64,000 bases of DNA, taken from the NCBI RefSeq assembly GCF_012935715.1, contig NZ_CP052860.1, positions 2,976,001 through 3,040,000 on the forward strand, in the 5' to 3' direction. Positions 28,024 to 37,300 of the stretch are shown here, in pieces. A model generated the notes under the pieces. That model was not told the DNA's origin. It saw only the letters and a program-made list of their open reading frames with translations, and did no database searches. Positions within the stretch are counted from its first letter, which is position 1, and each line of letters starts with the position of its first letter. The stretch comes from Pseudomonas sp. ADAK13. GTDB lineage: Bacteria > Pseudomonadota > Gammaproteobacteria > Pseudomonadales > Pseudomonadaceae. The position numbers were made by a program, and so were the translations under genes.

Positions 28024-29373
28024 ATGGCCGCATCACCGGGGTATTGGCTGTTGATCTACGCCGCCATCGCCATCATTGCATTGATCGTATTGATCGCGCG
28101 TTACCGGCTCAACCCGTTTATCGTCATCACCCTGGTGTCCATCGGCCTGGCCCTGTTGGCCGGGATGCCGGCGGACACGATCATGGGCTCCTACGAGGCG
28201 GGCGTCGGCAAGACGCTGGGGCATATTGCGCTGGTGGTCGCGCTGGGGACGATGCTCGGCAAGATGATGGCCGAATCCGGCGGCGCCGAGCAGGTGGCGC
28301 GCACGCTGATCAACCGCTTCGGCGAGCGTAATGCCCACTGGGCAATGGTGTGCATTGCCTTCCTGGTGGGGCTGCCGCTGTTTTTCGAGGTCGGGTTTGT
28401 GTTGCTGGTGCCGATCGCCTTTACCGTGGCACGGCGAGTGGGCGTGTCGATCCTGATGGTCGGTTTGCCGATGGTGGCGGGCTTGTCGGTGGTGCATGCG
28501 CTGGTGCCGCCCCATCCGGCGGCCATGATGGCGGTGCTGGCCTATAACGCGTCGGTCGGTCAAACCGTGCTGTATGCGATTCTAGTGGGTATCCCGACGG
28601 CAATCATTGCCGGCCCCCTGTACGCCAAGTTCATCGTGCCGCACATCCACCTGCCGGCGGAAAACCCGCTGGAACGTCAGTTCATCGACCGCGAACCGCG
28701 CACCCGTTTGCCGAGTTTCGCCCTGACCATGGGCACCATCCTGTTGCCGGTGGTGCTGATGATGATCGGCGGCTGGGCCAACCTGATTTCCACGCCGGGC
28801 ACCGCGTTCAACCAGTTCCTGTTGTTTATCGGCAACTCGGTGATCGCGCTGCTGGTGGCCACCTTGGTGAGCTTCTGGACCCTGGGCCTGGCCCAGGGCT
28901 TCAACCGCGAATCGATCCTCAAGTTCACCAACGAATGCCTGGCACCGACGGCCAGCATCACCTTGCTGGTGGGCGCGGGCGGCGGCTTGAACCGGATTTT
29001 GGTGGACGCTGGTGTCACCAATGAAATCCTTGGCCTGGCGCATGCCTTCAACTTGTCGCCGCTGGTGATGGGTTGGCTGTTCGCCGCGTTGATGCGCATC
29101 GCCACCGGCTCGGCTACGGTGGCCATGACCACCGCCTCGGGCGTGGTTGCGCCGGTGGCGATGGGCCTGGGTTATCCCCATCCGGAATTGCTGGTGCTGG
29201 CTACCGGTGCGGGGTCGGTCATCTTTTCCCACGTGAACGACGGCGGCTTCTGGCTGATCAAGGAATACTTCAATATGACGGTGATCCAGACCTTCAAGAC
29301 CTGGACCGTGCTGGAGACCCTGATTTCGGTGGTCGCCTTCGGTCTGACTTATGGCCTGTCCTGCATTTTGTAA
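28024..29373 (+). CDS. GntP-family permease (gluconate/D-amino acid type)
   Basis: A 449-residue symporter with twelve or more membrane helices and GntP blocks (MAESGGAEQVARTLINRFG, GLPLFFEVGFVLLVPIAF, HALVPPHPAAM). It starts an operon with an RpiR regulator, a D-aminoacylase and a glyoxalase-like protein, which suggests uptake of N-acyl-D-amino acids or D-amino acids rather than gluconate. The ATG at 28024 has GAGGAG six bases upstream; 18 further codons are open upstream without such a site. Confidence 0.88.
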   Translation: MAASPGYWLLIYAAIAIIALIVLIARYRLNPFIVITLVSIGLALLAGMPADTIMGSYEAGVGKTLGHIALVVALGTMLGKMMAESGGAEQVARTLINRFGERNAHWAMVCIAFLVGLPLFFEVGFVLLVPIAFTVARRVGVSILMVGLPMVAGLSVVHALVPPHPAAMMAVLAYNASVGQTVLYAILVGIPTAIIAGPLYAKFIVPHIHLPAENPLERQFIDREPRTRLPSFALTMGTILLPVVLMMIGGWANLISTPGTAFNQFLLFIGNSVIALLVATLVSFWTLGLAQGFNRESILKFTNECLAPTASITLLVGAGGGLNRILVDAGVTNEILGLAHAFNLSPLVMGWLFAALMRIATGSATVAMTTASGVVAPVAMGLGYPHPELLVLATGAGSVIFSHVNDGGFWLIKEYFNMTVIQTFKTWTVLETLISVVAFGLTYGLSCIL

Positions 29374-29388
29374 CCCGGAGCCGAACCG

Positions 29389-30249
29389 ATGGACATCCTC
29401 TACCAGATCCGCGCCCGCCAGGATTCCTTCAGCGCCGGCGAAGGGCGTATCGCCAAGCTGATGCTGGATGATGTCGGCTTTGCTGCGTCCGCCAGCCTGG
29501 AAGAATTGTCCCAGCGGGCCGAGGTCAGCACCGCGACCTTGTCGCGTTTCGCCCGCAGCGTCGGGTGCCGCGACCTGCGTGACCTGCGCCTGCAACTGGC
29601 CCAGGCCAGCGGCGTCGGTAGCCGATTCCTCGACCCGGCCGGGTTGCCCGAGCAGTCGGCGTTTCACCGGCAGATTCTCAGCGATATCGAGGCGACGTTG
29701 CGCCGGCACTTGTCCGGTTTCAACCAGCGCAGTTTTGTCGACGCCGTGAGCCTGCTGGGCCATGCGCGGATGATCCACGCGTTCGGCATGGGCGGGCCGT
29801 CGAGCCTGTGCAGCGACGAGTTGCAAGTGCGCCTGGTGCGCCTGGGCTACTCGATCGCCGCCTGCCACGACCCGGTGATGATGCGCGTGACGGCCGCCAC
29901 CTTGGGCCCGGAGCATGCGCTGATCGTCTGCTCGCTGACCGGCATCACCCCGGAGGTGTTGGGCGTGGTGGCACTGGCGCGCAACTACGGCGCAAAAATC
30001 ATCGCCATCACCCTGCCGGACTCCCCGCTGGCGCAGTTGGCCGATGTGTTGCTGCCGCTGCAACCGGCGGAAACCAGTTTTATCTACAAGCCAACGGCGG
30101 CGCGCTACGGAATGCTGTTGGCCATCGACGTGCTCGCCACCGAGCTGGCCCTGGCCATGCCGGACGACAACCAGGAACGCCTGCGACGGATCAAGCTGGC
30201 CCTGGACGATTATCGCGGCGGCCCCGACAGCCTGCCGCTTGGAGATTGA
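29389..30249 (+). CDS. RpiR-family regulator with SIS domain
   Basis: A 286-residue protein with an N-terminal helix-turn-helix (SLEELSQRAEVSTATLSRFARSV) and a SIS domain (residues about 120-250, HAFGMGGPSSL) that binds phosphosugar-like ligands in this family. It lies 15 bases after the permease gene and one base before the D-aminoacylase gene, so it probably regulates this operon. Confidence 0.92.
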   Translation: MDILYQIRARQDSFSAGEGRIAKLMLDDVGFAASASLEELSQRAEVSTATLSRFARSVGCRDLRDLRLQLAQASGVGSRFLDPAGLPEQSAFHRQILSDIEATLRRHLSGFNQRSFVDAVSLLGHARMIHAFGMGGPSSLCSDELQVRLVRLGYSIAACHDPVMMRVTAATLGPEHALIVCSLTGITPEVLGVVALARNYGAKIIAITLPDSPLAQLADVLLPLQPAETSFIYKPTAARYGMLLAIDVLATELALAMPDDNQERLRRIKLALDDYRGGPDSLPLGD

Positions 30250-30250
30250 G

Positions 30251-31714
30251 ATGAAGTACCACACGCTGATCCGCCAGGCTTTGATCATTGATGGCAGCAA
30301 CACCCCCGGCTATGTCGCCGATGTGGCGTTGCGCGAAGGGCGTATCGAGAAAATCGGCGACCTGTCCCTGGACACTGCCGAGCATGAAATCGACGCCACC
30401 GGGCGCGTGCTGGCGCCGGGGTTTATCGACGTGCACACCCACGATGACACGGTGGTGATTCGTCACCCGCAGATGCTGCCCAAGCTCAGCCAGGGCGTGA
30501 CCACGGTGATCGTCGGCAATTGCGGCATCAGCGCTTCGCCGGTGAGCCTGCGGGCCGATCCGCCGGACCCGATGAACCTGTTGGGCAAGCGTGAGGCCTT
30601 CGCCTATCCGCGGTTTGCCGATTACCGAGCGGCGGTGGAAAACGCTCACCCGGCGGTGAACGTAGCGGCGCTGATCGGCCACACGGCGCTGCGCAGCAAC
30701 CATATGGACGACCTGCACCGCACCGCCACGCCCGGCGAAATCGCCGCCATGCGCGTGCAGTTGCAGGAGAGTCTTGCGGACGGTGCCCTGGGTTTGTCCA
30801 CCGGCCTTGCGTACGCCAGCGCGTTCAACGCCGAGACCGATGAAGTGCTGCAACTGAGTGAAGAGCTCACGGCGTTCGGCGCGGTGTACACCACCCATTT
30901 GCGCAGCGAATTCGAGCCGGTGCTGGAGGCCATGGACGAGGCGTTTCAGATTGGTCGTCACGCCAGGGCACCGGTGATTATTTCCCACCTCAAGTGCGCG
31001 GGCGCCGGTAACTGGGGGCGTAGCCCGCAATTGTTGGCTTCACTGGAACACGCAGCGAAGACTCATCCGGTGGGCTGCGATTGCTATCCCTATGCGGCCA
31101 GCTCTTCGACCCTGGACCTCAAGCAAGTCACCGATGCGTTTCGCATCACCATCACCTGGTCGACGCCGCACCCGGAAATGGGCGGGCGGGACCTGCAGGA
31201 CATTGCCGCCGAGTGGGCAGTGCCGCTGATGGACGCGGCCCGTCGCCTGCAACCTGCCGGCGCGGTGTATTACGGGATGGATGAGACCGATGTGCAGCGC
31301 ATCCTGGCGCATCCGCTGTCGATGATCGGTTCGGATGGTTTGCCGGAAGATCCGTTCCCTCATCCACGGTTGTGGGGCGCGTTTCCGCGGGTGCTGGGGC
31401 ATTTCAGCCGGGACCTTGGTTTGTTCCCGCTGCACACCGCGGTGCACAAGATGACTGGCTTGTCGGCGGCGCGCTTTGGCTTGGCCGAGCGCGGCGAAAT
31501 TCGCGAAGGGCACTGGGCGGACCTGGTGTTGTTCGGCCCGTTGCGGGTGCGGGATGTGGCGGACTTCAAGGCGCCCCAGCGCGCGGCGGAAGGGATTGAC
31601 GGGGTGTGGGTCAACGGCGTGTTGAGCTACAGCGACGGCCAGCCCAACGGCCAGCGGCCCGGACGATTCCTGGCGCGCAGCGGGGATTTGCGTAAAGGGT
31701 TCGCGGCTTTATAG
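30251..31714 (+). CDS. N-acyl-D-amino-acid deacylase (D-aminoacylase)
   Basis: A 487-residue amidohydrolase that removes the acyl group from N-acyl-D-amino acids. The metal motif GFIDVHTHDD gives His62 and His64, and Cys91 in IVGNCGIS is the bridging cysteine characteristic of D-aminoacylases. Further features are SHLKCAGAGNWG near residue 240 and MIGSDGLP near 360. GGAGATTGAG precedes the ATG. The enzyme is cytoplasmic and is fed by the upstream permease. Confidence 0.92.
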   Translation: MKYHTLIRQALIIDGSNTPGYVADVALREGRIEKIGDLSLDTAEHEIDATGRVLAPGFIDVHTHDDTVVIRHPQMLPKLSQGVTTVIVGNCGISASPVSLRADPPDPMNLLGKREAFAYPRFADYRAAVENAHPAVNVAALIGHTALRSNHMDDLHRTATPGEIAAMRVQLQESLADGALGLSTGLAYASAFNAETDEVLQLSEELTAFGAVYTTHLRSEFEPVLEAMDEAFQIGRHARAPVIISHLKCAGAGNWGRSPQLLASLEHAAKTHPVGCDCYPYAASSSTLDLKQVTDAFRITITWSTPHPEMGGRDLQDIAAEWAVPLMDAARRLQPAGAVYYGMDETDVQRILAHPLSMIGSDGLPEDPFPHPRLWGAFPRVLGHFSRDLGLFPLHTAVHKMTGLSAARFGLAERGEIREGHWADLVLFGPLRVRDVADFKAPQRAAEGIDGVWVNGVLSYSDGQPNGQRPGRFLARSGDLRKGFAAL

Positions 31715-31743
31715 TGGCCGCACTCAAACACGGAGCAATCGCC

Positions 31744-32112
31744 ATGCACTTAGGAAAAGTCACCCCCATTCTGCGCAGTTTCGACGAGGCCAGGACGCTG
31801 GAGTTCTACGTCGACTTCCTGGGGTTCAAGGTCGATTGGCAGCACCGGTTTGAAGACAATTTCCCGCTGTACCTGCAGGTGTCGCTGGGGGAATGCGTGC
31901 TGCACCTGTCCGAGCACCATGGCGATTGCACGCCAGGCGCGGCGGTGCGGATTCAAGCCCAGGGCCTGGAGGCGTACCAGCAGCAGTTGCTGGCCAAAAA
32001 CTACCGCAACGCCAAGCCCGGGATTGAAGACACGCCGTGGGGCAGTCGCGAAATGAGCATCAGCGACCCGTCGGGGAACCGGTTGGTGTTTGTTGAAGAA
32101 GTAGCGGTTTGA
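31744..32112 (+). CDS. Glyoxalase/bleomycin-resistance (VOC) family protein
   Basis: A 122-residue vicinal-oxygen-chelate protein with the usual paired beta-alpha-beta-beta-beta modules (SFDEARTLEFYVDFLGFKV; ISDPSGNRLVFVE). It starts at the ATG at 31744 behind GGAGCAATCGCC and lies 29 bases after the D-aminoacylase gene. It resembles the bleomycin-binding branch (EDNFPLYLQVSLGECVLHLSEH), but a resistance role is not shown. It may be the last gene of the operon. Confidence 0.88.
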   Translation: MHLGKVTPILRSFDEARTLEFYVDFLGFKVDWQHRFEDNFPLYLQVSLGECVLHLSEHHGDCTPGAAVRIQAQGLEAYQQQLLAKNYRNAKPGIEDTPWGSREMSISDPSGNRLVFVEEVAV

Positions 32113-32123
32113 ACCCGTTCTAA

Positions 32124-32255
32124 TGTGGCGAGGGAGCTTGCTCCCGTTGGGCTGCGCAGCAGCCCCAAAACCAGGCGCCGGGTTTACCTGAACGGTCTCA
32201 GTTGTTTGGACTGGGGCCGCTTCGCGGCCCAACGGGAGCAAGCTCCCTCGCCACA
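32124..32255. repeat. Long REP pair, 'TGTGGCGAGGGAGC' class
   Basis: TGTGGCGAGGGAGCTTGCTC and its complement flank inner GGGCTGCGCAGC and GGCCGCTTCGCGGCC palindromes. Same class as the element inside the ant operon. Confidence 0.9.
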
Positions 32256-32284
32256 GTTTGAAGGTGCTTGCGTTGAAGGTGTGT

Positions 32285-34204
32285 TTACACCCGGAAATGG
32301 CTGACCATCTGCTGCAATTGCCCGCCCAGGCGCGCCAGTTCCACACTCGACTTGGCCGTCTCGTCACTGGCCGCCGCCGTCTGTTCCGACACGTCCCGCA
32401 CGTTCACAATGCTGCGGCTGATCTCTTCGGCCACGGCACTCTGTTGTTCGGCGGCGGCGGCAATCTGCTGGTTCATCGATTGGATGTTCGACACCGTACG
32501 GGTGATGTTTTCCAGTGATACACCGGCCTTGCGGGTCAGTTCGACGCTGCTGTCGGTGAGGCTGCGGCTGTTGTTCATCACGGCGGCCACTTGCTGGGTG
32601 CCGTTCTGCAAACCGGCCACCAGGCCTTCGATTTCTTCGGTGGATTTCTGGGTGCGCTGGGCCAGGCCCCGGACTTCATCGGCAACCACCGCAAAACCGC
32701 GACCGGCTTCACCGGCACGGGCGGCTTCGATGGCGGCGTTGAGTGCCAGCAGGTTGGTCTGCTCGGCCACGGCCTTGATCACGTCCATCACGCTGCCGAT
32801 CTTGTTGCTCTCTTGTTGCAGGTGCGTCATGGCGTCGGTGGAGCGCGCCACTTCGGCAGCCAGACGTTCGATCTGGGCGATGGCTTCGGCCACCACCTTG
32901 TCACCGGCACGGGCTTCACCGTCGGCGGCCGAGGCGGCCTGGGAAGCTTGTTCGGCGTTGCGTGCGACTTCCTGCACGGTGGCCGTCATTTCGTGCATGG
33001 CGGTGGCCACTTGATCGGTCTCGATCTTCTGGCTGTTGACCCCGGCGCTGGTCTGTTCGGTCACGGCCGACAACTCTTCGGCGGCGCTGGCGATCTGGGT
33101 CACGCCGTCACGGATGCCGGTGATCAGTTCGCGCAGGGTCACGCCCATCCGCTGGATGCCTTGTTGCAGCACGCCCAGTTCATCTCGGCGGGTAACCTGC
33201 AGGTTGTGGCTCAGGTCGCCGGAAGCGATGCGCTCCACCACGGCCAAGGTCTCACGCAGTGGGCGGGTGATCTGGCGGGTGATGATCACGGCGGCCACGA
33301 TGCCCACCAGCAACGCCAGCAACGTGCTGATCAGTTGCAGGCTGCGGGCCTGGGCGCTCTCGGCGTCACGGCGTTGCAGCTGGATGTCGTACAGCTTGTC
33401 GCTGATGGTGACGATATCGGCGCCCTGGGTGGTCATTTCTGCCCGGGCCGAGACGATGTTGGCGTTGGCCGCCTTGTAGTTCTGCACCGCACTGCGATAA
33501 GCGCCGAGGGCGGTTTCCAGTGAGCCGAGGGCGGTCTGTTGGCTGGCGCCGAATACGGCATGCAGGCCTTTCAAACCGTCGATGGCTTTCTCGATCTGCG
33601 CCGCCGCGCGGGCTTCGGTTTCGGCGTTGACGTTGCCGGTGTAGCCGCGCACTTCGTAGCGGGCCAACTGGAACTGTTCCTTGGCGGTGGCCACCGCCTC
33701 GAACTGGGCGAAGCGCTCGGTGCTGTCGGACATCTGGCGCACGCTGGCGTCCAGGGCGCTGATCTGCGCGTTGGCGACGTCGGCCTTGTCACCCATGACT
33801 TGGCGTGAGGCGTTGCCGTTGCGATAAGCCTCGCGCATTTTGTTCAAGGACTGCTGGTAGGCGGTGATGATCGCCTTTTGCTCGTTGAGCAGCTTGAGGT
33901 TGTCCGGGCTCTTGAAACTGTCCAGCAGCTTCTGTTGCTGGGCCGCAAAACTGTCGAGGTTGGTCTGTACGTTTTGCGCTACGGCTTCGTCACCGTTGGC
34001 CAGCATGTATTGCAGGCGCACGATCCGCAATTTGGTCAGCGACGCGTTGAGCTGGGTGATGTCGCTCATCCAATTGCTGCGGTCGATCAGGCCGCCCAGG
34101 CTGGTCCAGCCGGTGAGTGCGAGGATTCCGGTGAGCACCAGCACCAGGCCGAAGCCCAGGCCCAGTTTCATATTGACGCTGATATTGCCGAACCAACTAT
34201 TCAT
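32285..34204 (-). CDS. Methyl-accepting chemotaxis protein, McpS-like (HBM sensor)
   Basis: A 639-residue transmembrane chemoreceptor: TM1 at about 12-34, a long all-helical periplasmic domain (35-282), TM2 at about 283-303, a HAMP domain (304-357) and a cytoplasmic signalling domain with the conserved tip [14 protein letters not shown] near residue 500. The N-terminus and periplasmic layout closely resemble McpS of P. putida, whose helical bimodular (HBM) domain senses TCA-cycle acids and acetate. The ligand-binding half is more divergent than the signalling half, so the ligand could differ. Confidence 0.9.
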   Translation of the reverse strand: MNSWFGNISVNMKLGLGFGLVLVLTGILALTGWTSLGGLIDRSNWMSDITQLNASLTKLRIVRLQYMLANGDEAVAQNVQTNLDSFAAQQQKLLDSFKSPDNLKLLNEQKAIITAYQQSLNKMREAYRNGNASRQVMGDKADVANAQISALDASVRQMSDSTERFAQFEAVATAKEQFQLARYEVRGYTGNVNAETEARAAAQIEKAIDGLKGLHAVFGASQQTALGSLETALGAYRSAVQNYKAANANIVSARAEMTTQGADIVTISDKLYDIQLQRRDAESAQARSLQLISTLLALLVGIVAAVIITRQITRPLRETLAVVERIASGDLSHNLQVTRRDELGVLQQGIQRMGVTLRELITGIRDGVTQIASAAEELSAVTEQTSAGVNSQKIETDQVATAMHEMTATVQEVARNAEQASQAASAADGEARAGDKVVAEAIAQIERLAAEVARSTDAMTHLQQESNKIGSVMDVIKAVAEQTNLLALNAAIEAARAGEAGRGFAVVADEVRGLAQRTQKSTEEIEGLVAGLQNGTQQVAAVMNNSRSLTDSSVELTRKAGVSLENITRTVSNIQSMNQQIAAAAEQQSAVAEEISRSIVNVRDVSEQTAAASDETAKSSVELARLGGQLQQMVSHFRV

Positions 34205-34362
34205 CGAATTCCTCCAGGAACAGATTTGCGTGTGTGTGCTGGAAGAGCGCCCAGCGATGGGTTAGTACGGGTGTATCGGCAGCCCGGGCGAGAGCTGAAA
34301 CGGTTTTTTCGTGGAGGCTGGATTCACTGATCGTGGCTGACGGACGGTCATTTTTTCGACGA

Positions 34363-34390
34363 GGGCGCCCCCTCCAGGGAAGGGGCGCCC
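34363..34390. other. GC-rich hairpin downstream of the giant toxin-like gene
   Basis: GGGCGCCCCCT and AGGGGCGCCC pair nearly perfectly a few bases beyond the toxin gene's stop. No T-run follows on the minus strand, so it may end the transcript only weakly. Confidence 0.5.
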
Positions 34391-34398
34391 GAGGAGCG

Positions 34399-37300
34399 TC
34401 AGTCGATTTTTCGCATTTGTTTGTGGGTTTCGATAAAGGTCATCAGGTGTTCCTGGGTGGCGAAGCGCAAGTTGTCGAAATGCCAGCGATTGACGTAATA
34501 CCCTTTGATGTCGCGGAGTAGCGGGGTGTGGATCAATACGCGGTTGCGGTCCATATGGACGATCTCCTTCGCGTCGTCCGTGGCGCCCTGTATCAAGTAA
34601 TCGCCAGGGCGCCTCAGGCGCTGTTGCAAGCCGCTCAGCGGGGTGGCGGCTGCGCGGGCTTCGACCGTTTTCCTGAAGTCATAGCGCACCAGCGGCCACT
34701 TCTGCTCGGGCGGCAATGTCGCGATGTTGGCGGGCTCCAGCGCAAACCCTTTGCCCGAGCCAGGCGGTACATCCGCAAGCAGCAGGCTTATGCCTTTGTT
34801 GAGGTCGGCGACTCCCGGCACACCGTGGTAGGTGTGAAGGTGTGTCTCGCCCACCAGCGCCAGCCACTTGTGCGGGCCGGCGCGCAACTGATCGGCTTTG
34901 ATCACTTGCGTCGCAAAGTAGTTGAACATTGAGGTTCGAGTCGGGCGCACCCCGTCCACCCGCAAACTGGCGATGCAGTCCAGGGCGCGGATGCGTACTT
35001 TGTGTTTGATGGCCACTTGCACCAGGCTGGAGAAGTTATGAGGGCTGCTGGCGGGCACGCCGTGGCCGGTGTCCAGTGCGCGCAGATAGGCCCTCAGCTC
35101 GTTCGTCAGGATCCCGGTGCTGTGGGCAATATCCAGGTCGGCCTGATGCAGCTCGGTGGTGAGTTGCTCCAGGTACAGCGTCTTGACGTTGCGTTGGCCC
35201 GTCATGTGCTCCATGTGATTGCTCAGGAACGCTTTGCTCGATGTCGCACCATGGGACTCACCCACCACCAGGCCGTCGGCGCTCTCCAGTACCTGATCAA
35301 TAAAGGCTTTTTCGTCGAGGGTTTCGGCGATCTCGGGCAGGGCGACGCGGGCAGGCGGGGTGTGCTCGCTGAAGAACTGCTGTGCGTCGTCCCGCAGTTT
35401 TTTGCGGGTGGTTTCGAAGGTCCTCTGTGCGTTTCGGCGTATGACGGCAAGTTCGGGGTAGGCGGTATTGAACATCGCTTCCTTGCTGCCCAGTGGCAGT
35501 GTGATCTCTTGGGCAAACAGTGGGAGGTGTTCCTCGGGCAAGTCAAAGCGATTGAAATGGCTGTGCTCCACCGCCGGCCCGGGGCGCGGCGACGGCGGTT
35601 CCAGTGCTTGCACGGAGGTACGCAACGACAGCTTCAGATCACCCTTGGCCAATGGGTCTCCGGGAATGGCGCCGGCCACGTCGGTGACCAATCGAGTGGG
35701 CTGACCGAAGGCGTCATCGACCCGCAGCGCAATGCTTTTTTGCAGGTCGGCCATACCCGGCGTGCCCCGGAAGGTACTCATGCGTTTGTGTTCCACCAGT
35801 GCGATCCAGCGCTCACCGGGAGCCTTTTCGATATCGGCGTTGAGCACGGTGTGGGAGTAGTAATTCATCAACGATACGGGACGCGTCGCAGCGGGCCGCG
35901 AGTCGATCAGGCCGAGGACGTTTTCCAGGTCGTAGCAGCTGGAGGCATTCAGCGACCTGATCTCGACGCCGTTCTGCATTGCGGCCTCCACCAACTTCCA
36001 ATAGCCATGCTCACTCTCAGGGTCCATGAAGTGGGCTCGGTCGGTGGACTTGAGATGTTTTTTTGCCTGTTTGGAAATGCCCTTGGAAAACCGCGAGTGG
36101 GTTTGCAGATGATGCACGTCGCGCCACAGGTGTTCGATGTAGATCGCCTTGACTTGCAACTCCTTGAGCAGCGGCATGTGTTCGATCAGCAGCTGTTTGC
36201 TGGCGATGGAAAAATACGTTTCGCCAATCACCAGGCTCTGCGCATCGTCGAGCAGCCGTCGCAGGAGGTCGGCGGGGAGAATGTCTTGTGCCAGGTCCAG
36301 GGTCTCGACCCGCTTGACCAGGGGCGGCAGTTTTGCAAAAAAATCATCGGCATCACGGGTCAACAGCTGTACCTGATTCAGGTGCGATTCGAGGGCGGGA
36401 TGCAACTCGCGCCGCATTGACCAGATCATGTGGGTATTCATCGAGTCGTCCAGGCTTTGTGCCAGGAGGAACATCGCCGTGCGGTCTTCGGACGCCAGGA
36501 CGCCGGCGACGTTCTCCCCCAGTTTTTCCGATAACTCATAGGGTGTGCGGAGTTTTTCATACTTGGGCGTACCGCCGGTGACCCCGGCACGCAGCCATTG
36601 CCCGTCGGCCTTTTTGCTCACCAGTTTGCCGGTGGAGCGCAGTTGGTCCTGGACGGCGTCATACCGAAACAGCAGGAACCGCCCAAGGCTGTCGGGCGTT
36701 TGCGCGGCCCACAACGCATCGCCGCCAAACGCCACCGGCTGCATGCCGCGCAGCGCTGTTGGTTCGGGCGGCAACTGTTGGATCAGTGCCATCGCCTGTT
36801 GCTCCCGGGGCAGGCGGGCGATATGGCGCAAGGGTTTGTTGGCGAGCTTGCTGGCCGACAACAGCACCGGCCTAAGGTCGGTCAGGACCGCGCCGCCCGC
36901 GTTGAGCAGCGCACTCAGATAGTGGTTCAGGGCCGCTTGGGTGTCGCCGCGATTGTAGGCATGCAGGGCCAGCATGGCGTCCTTGAAAACCAGCAGCGTA
37001 CCCAGCGCCAGGCTCAGGACCGGAAATGGAATCGTGGCGATGGCTATGGTCAGTTCGGCGATCAGGATAACCAGCTCCATGATCATTTCGAGCCGGCTGG
37101 TGGTGGTGCTCCTGACGTCGTCGAGCACGTGCCGCAGCGGCTTGTCGTATACGCAGAAACGCAGGTCACGCAGGGGTTCGAAGGGGCGGGGTACGTCGAA
37201 GACCGGTTTTGAGTAAACGCCGCGCCGTTGGGGCTCCAGGCGGTTCAGCAGGTCGCGCAAGGTTGACTCGAATGCCCTGCGCTCAAGGCTTGCCACGCGC

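Noticed and set aside
28582..30303. 573-codon minus-strand frame
   Set aside because: Antisense to the GntP permease and RpiR genes, which are clear family members.
6397..32255. CRISPR array
   Set aside because: The repeats are scattered inverted REP pairs, not evenly spaced direct repeats, and no cas genes are present.
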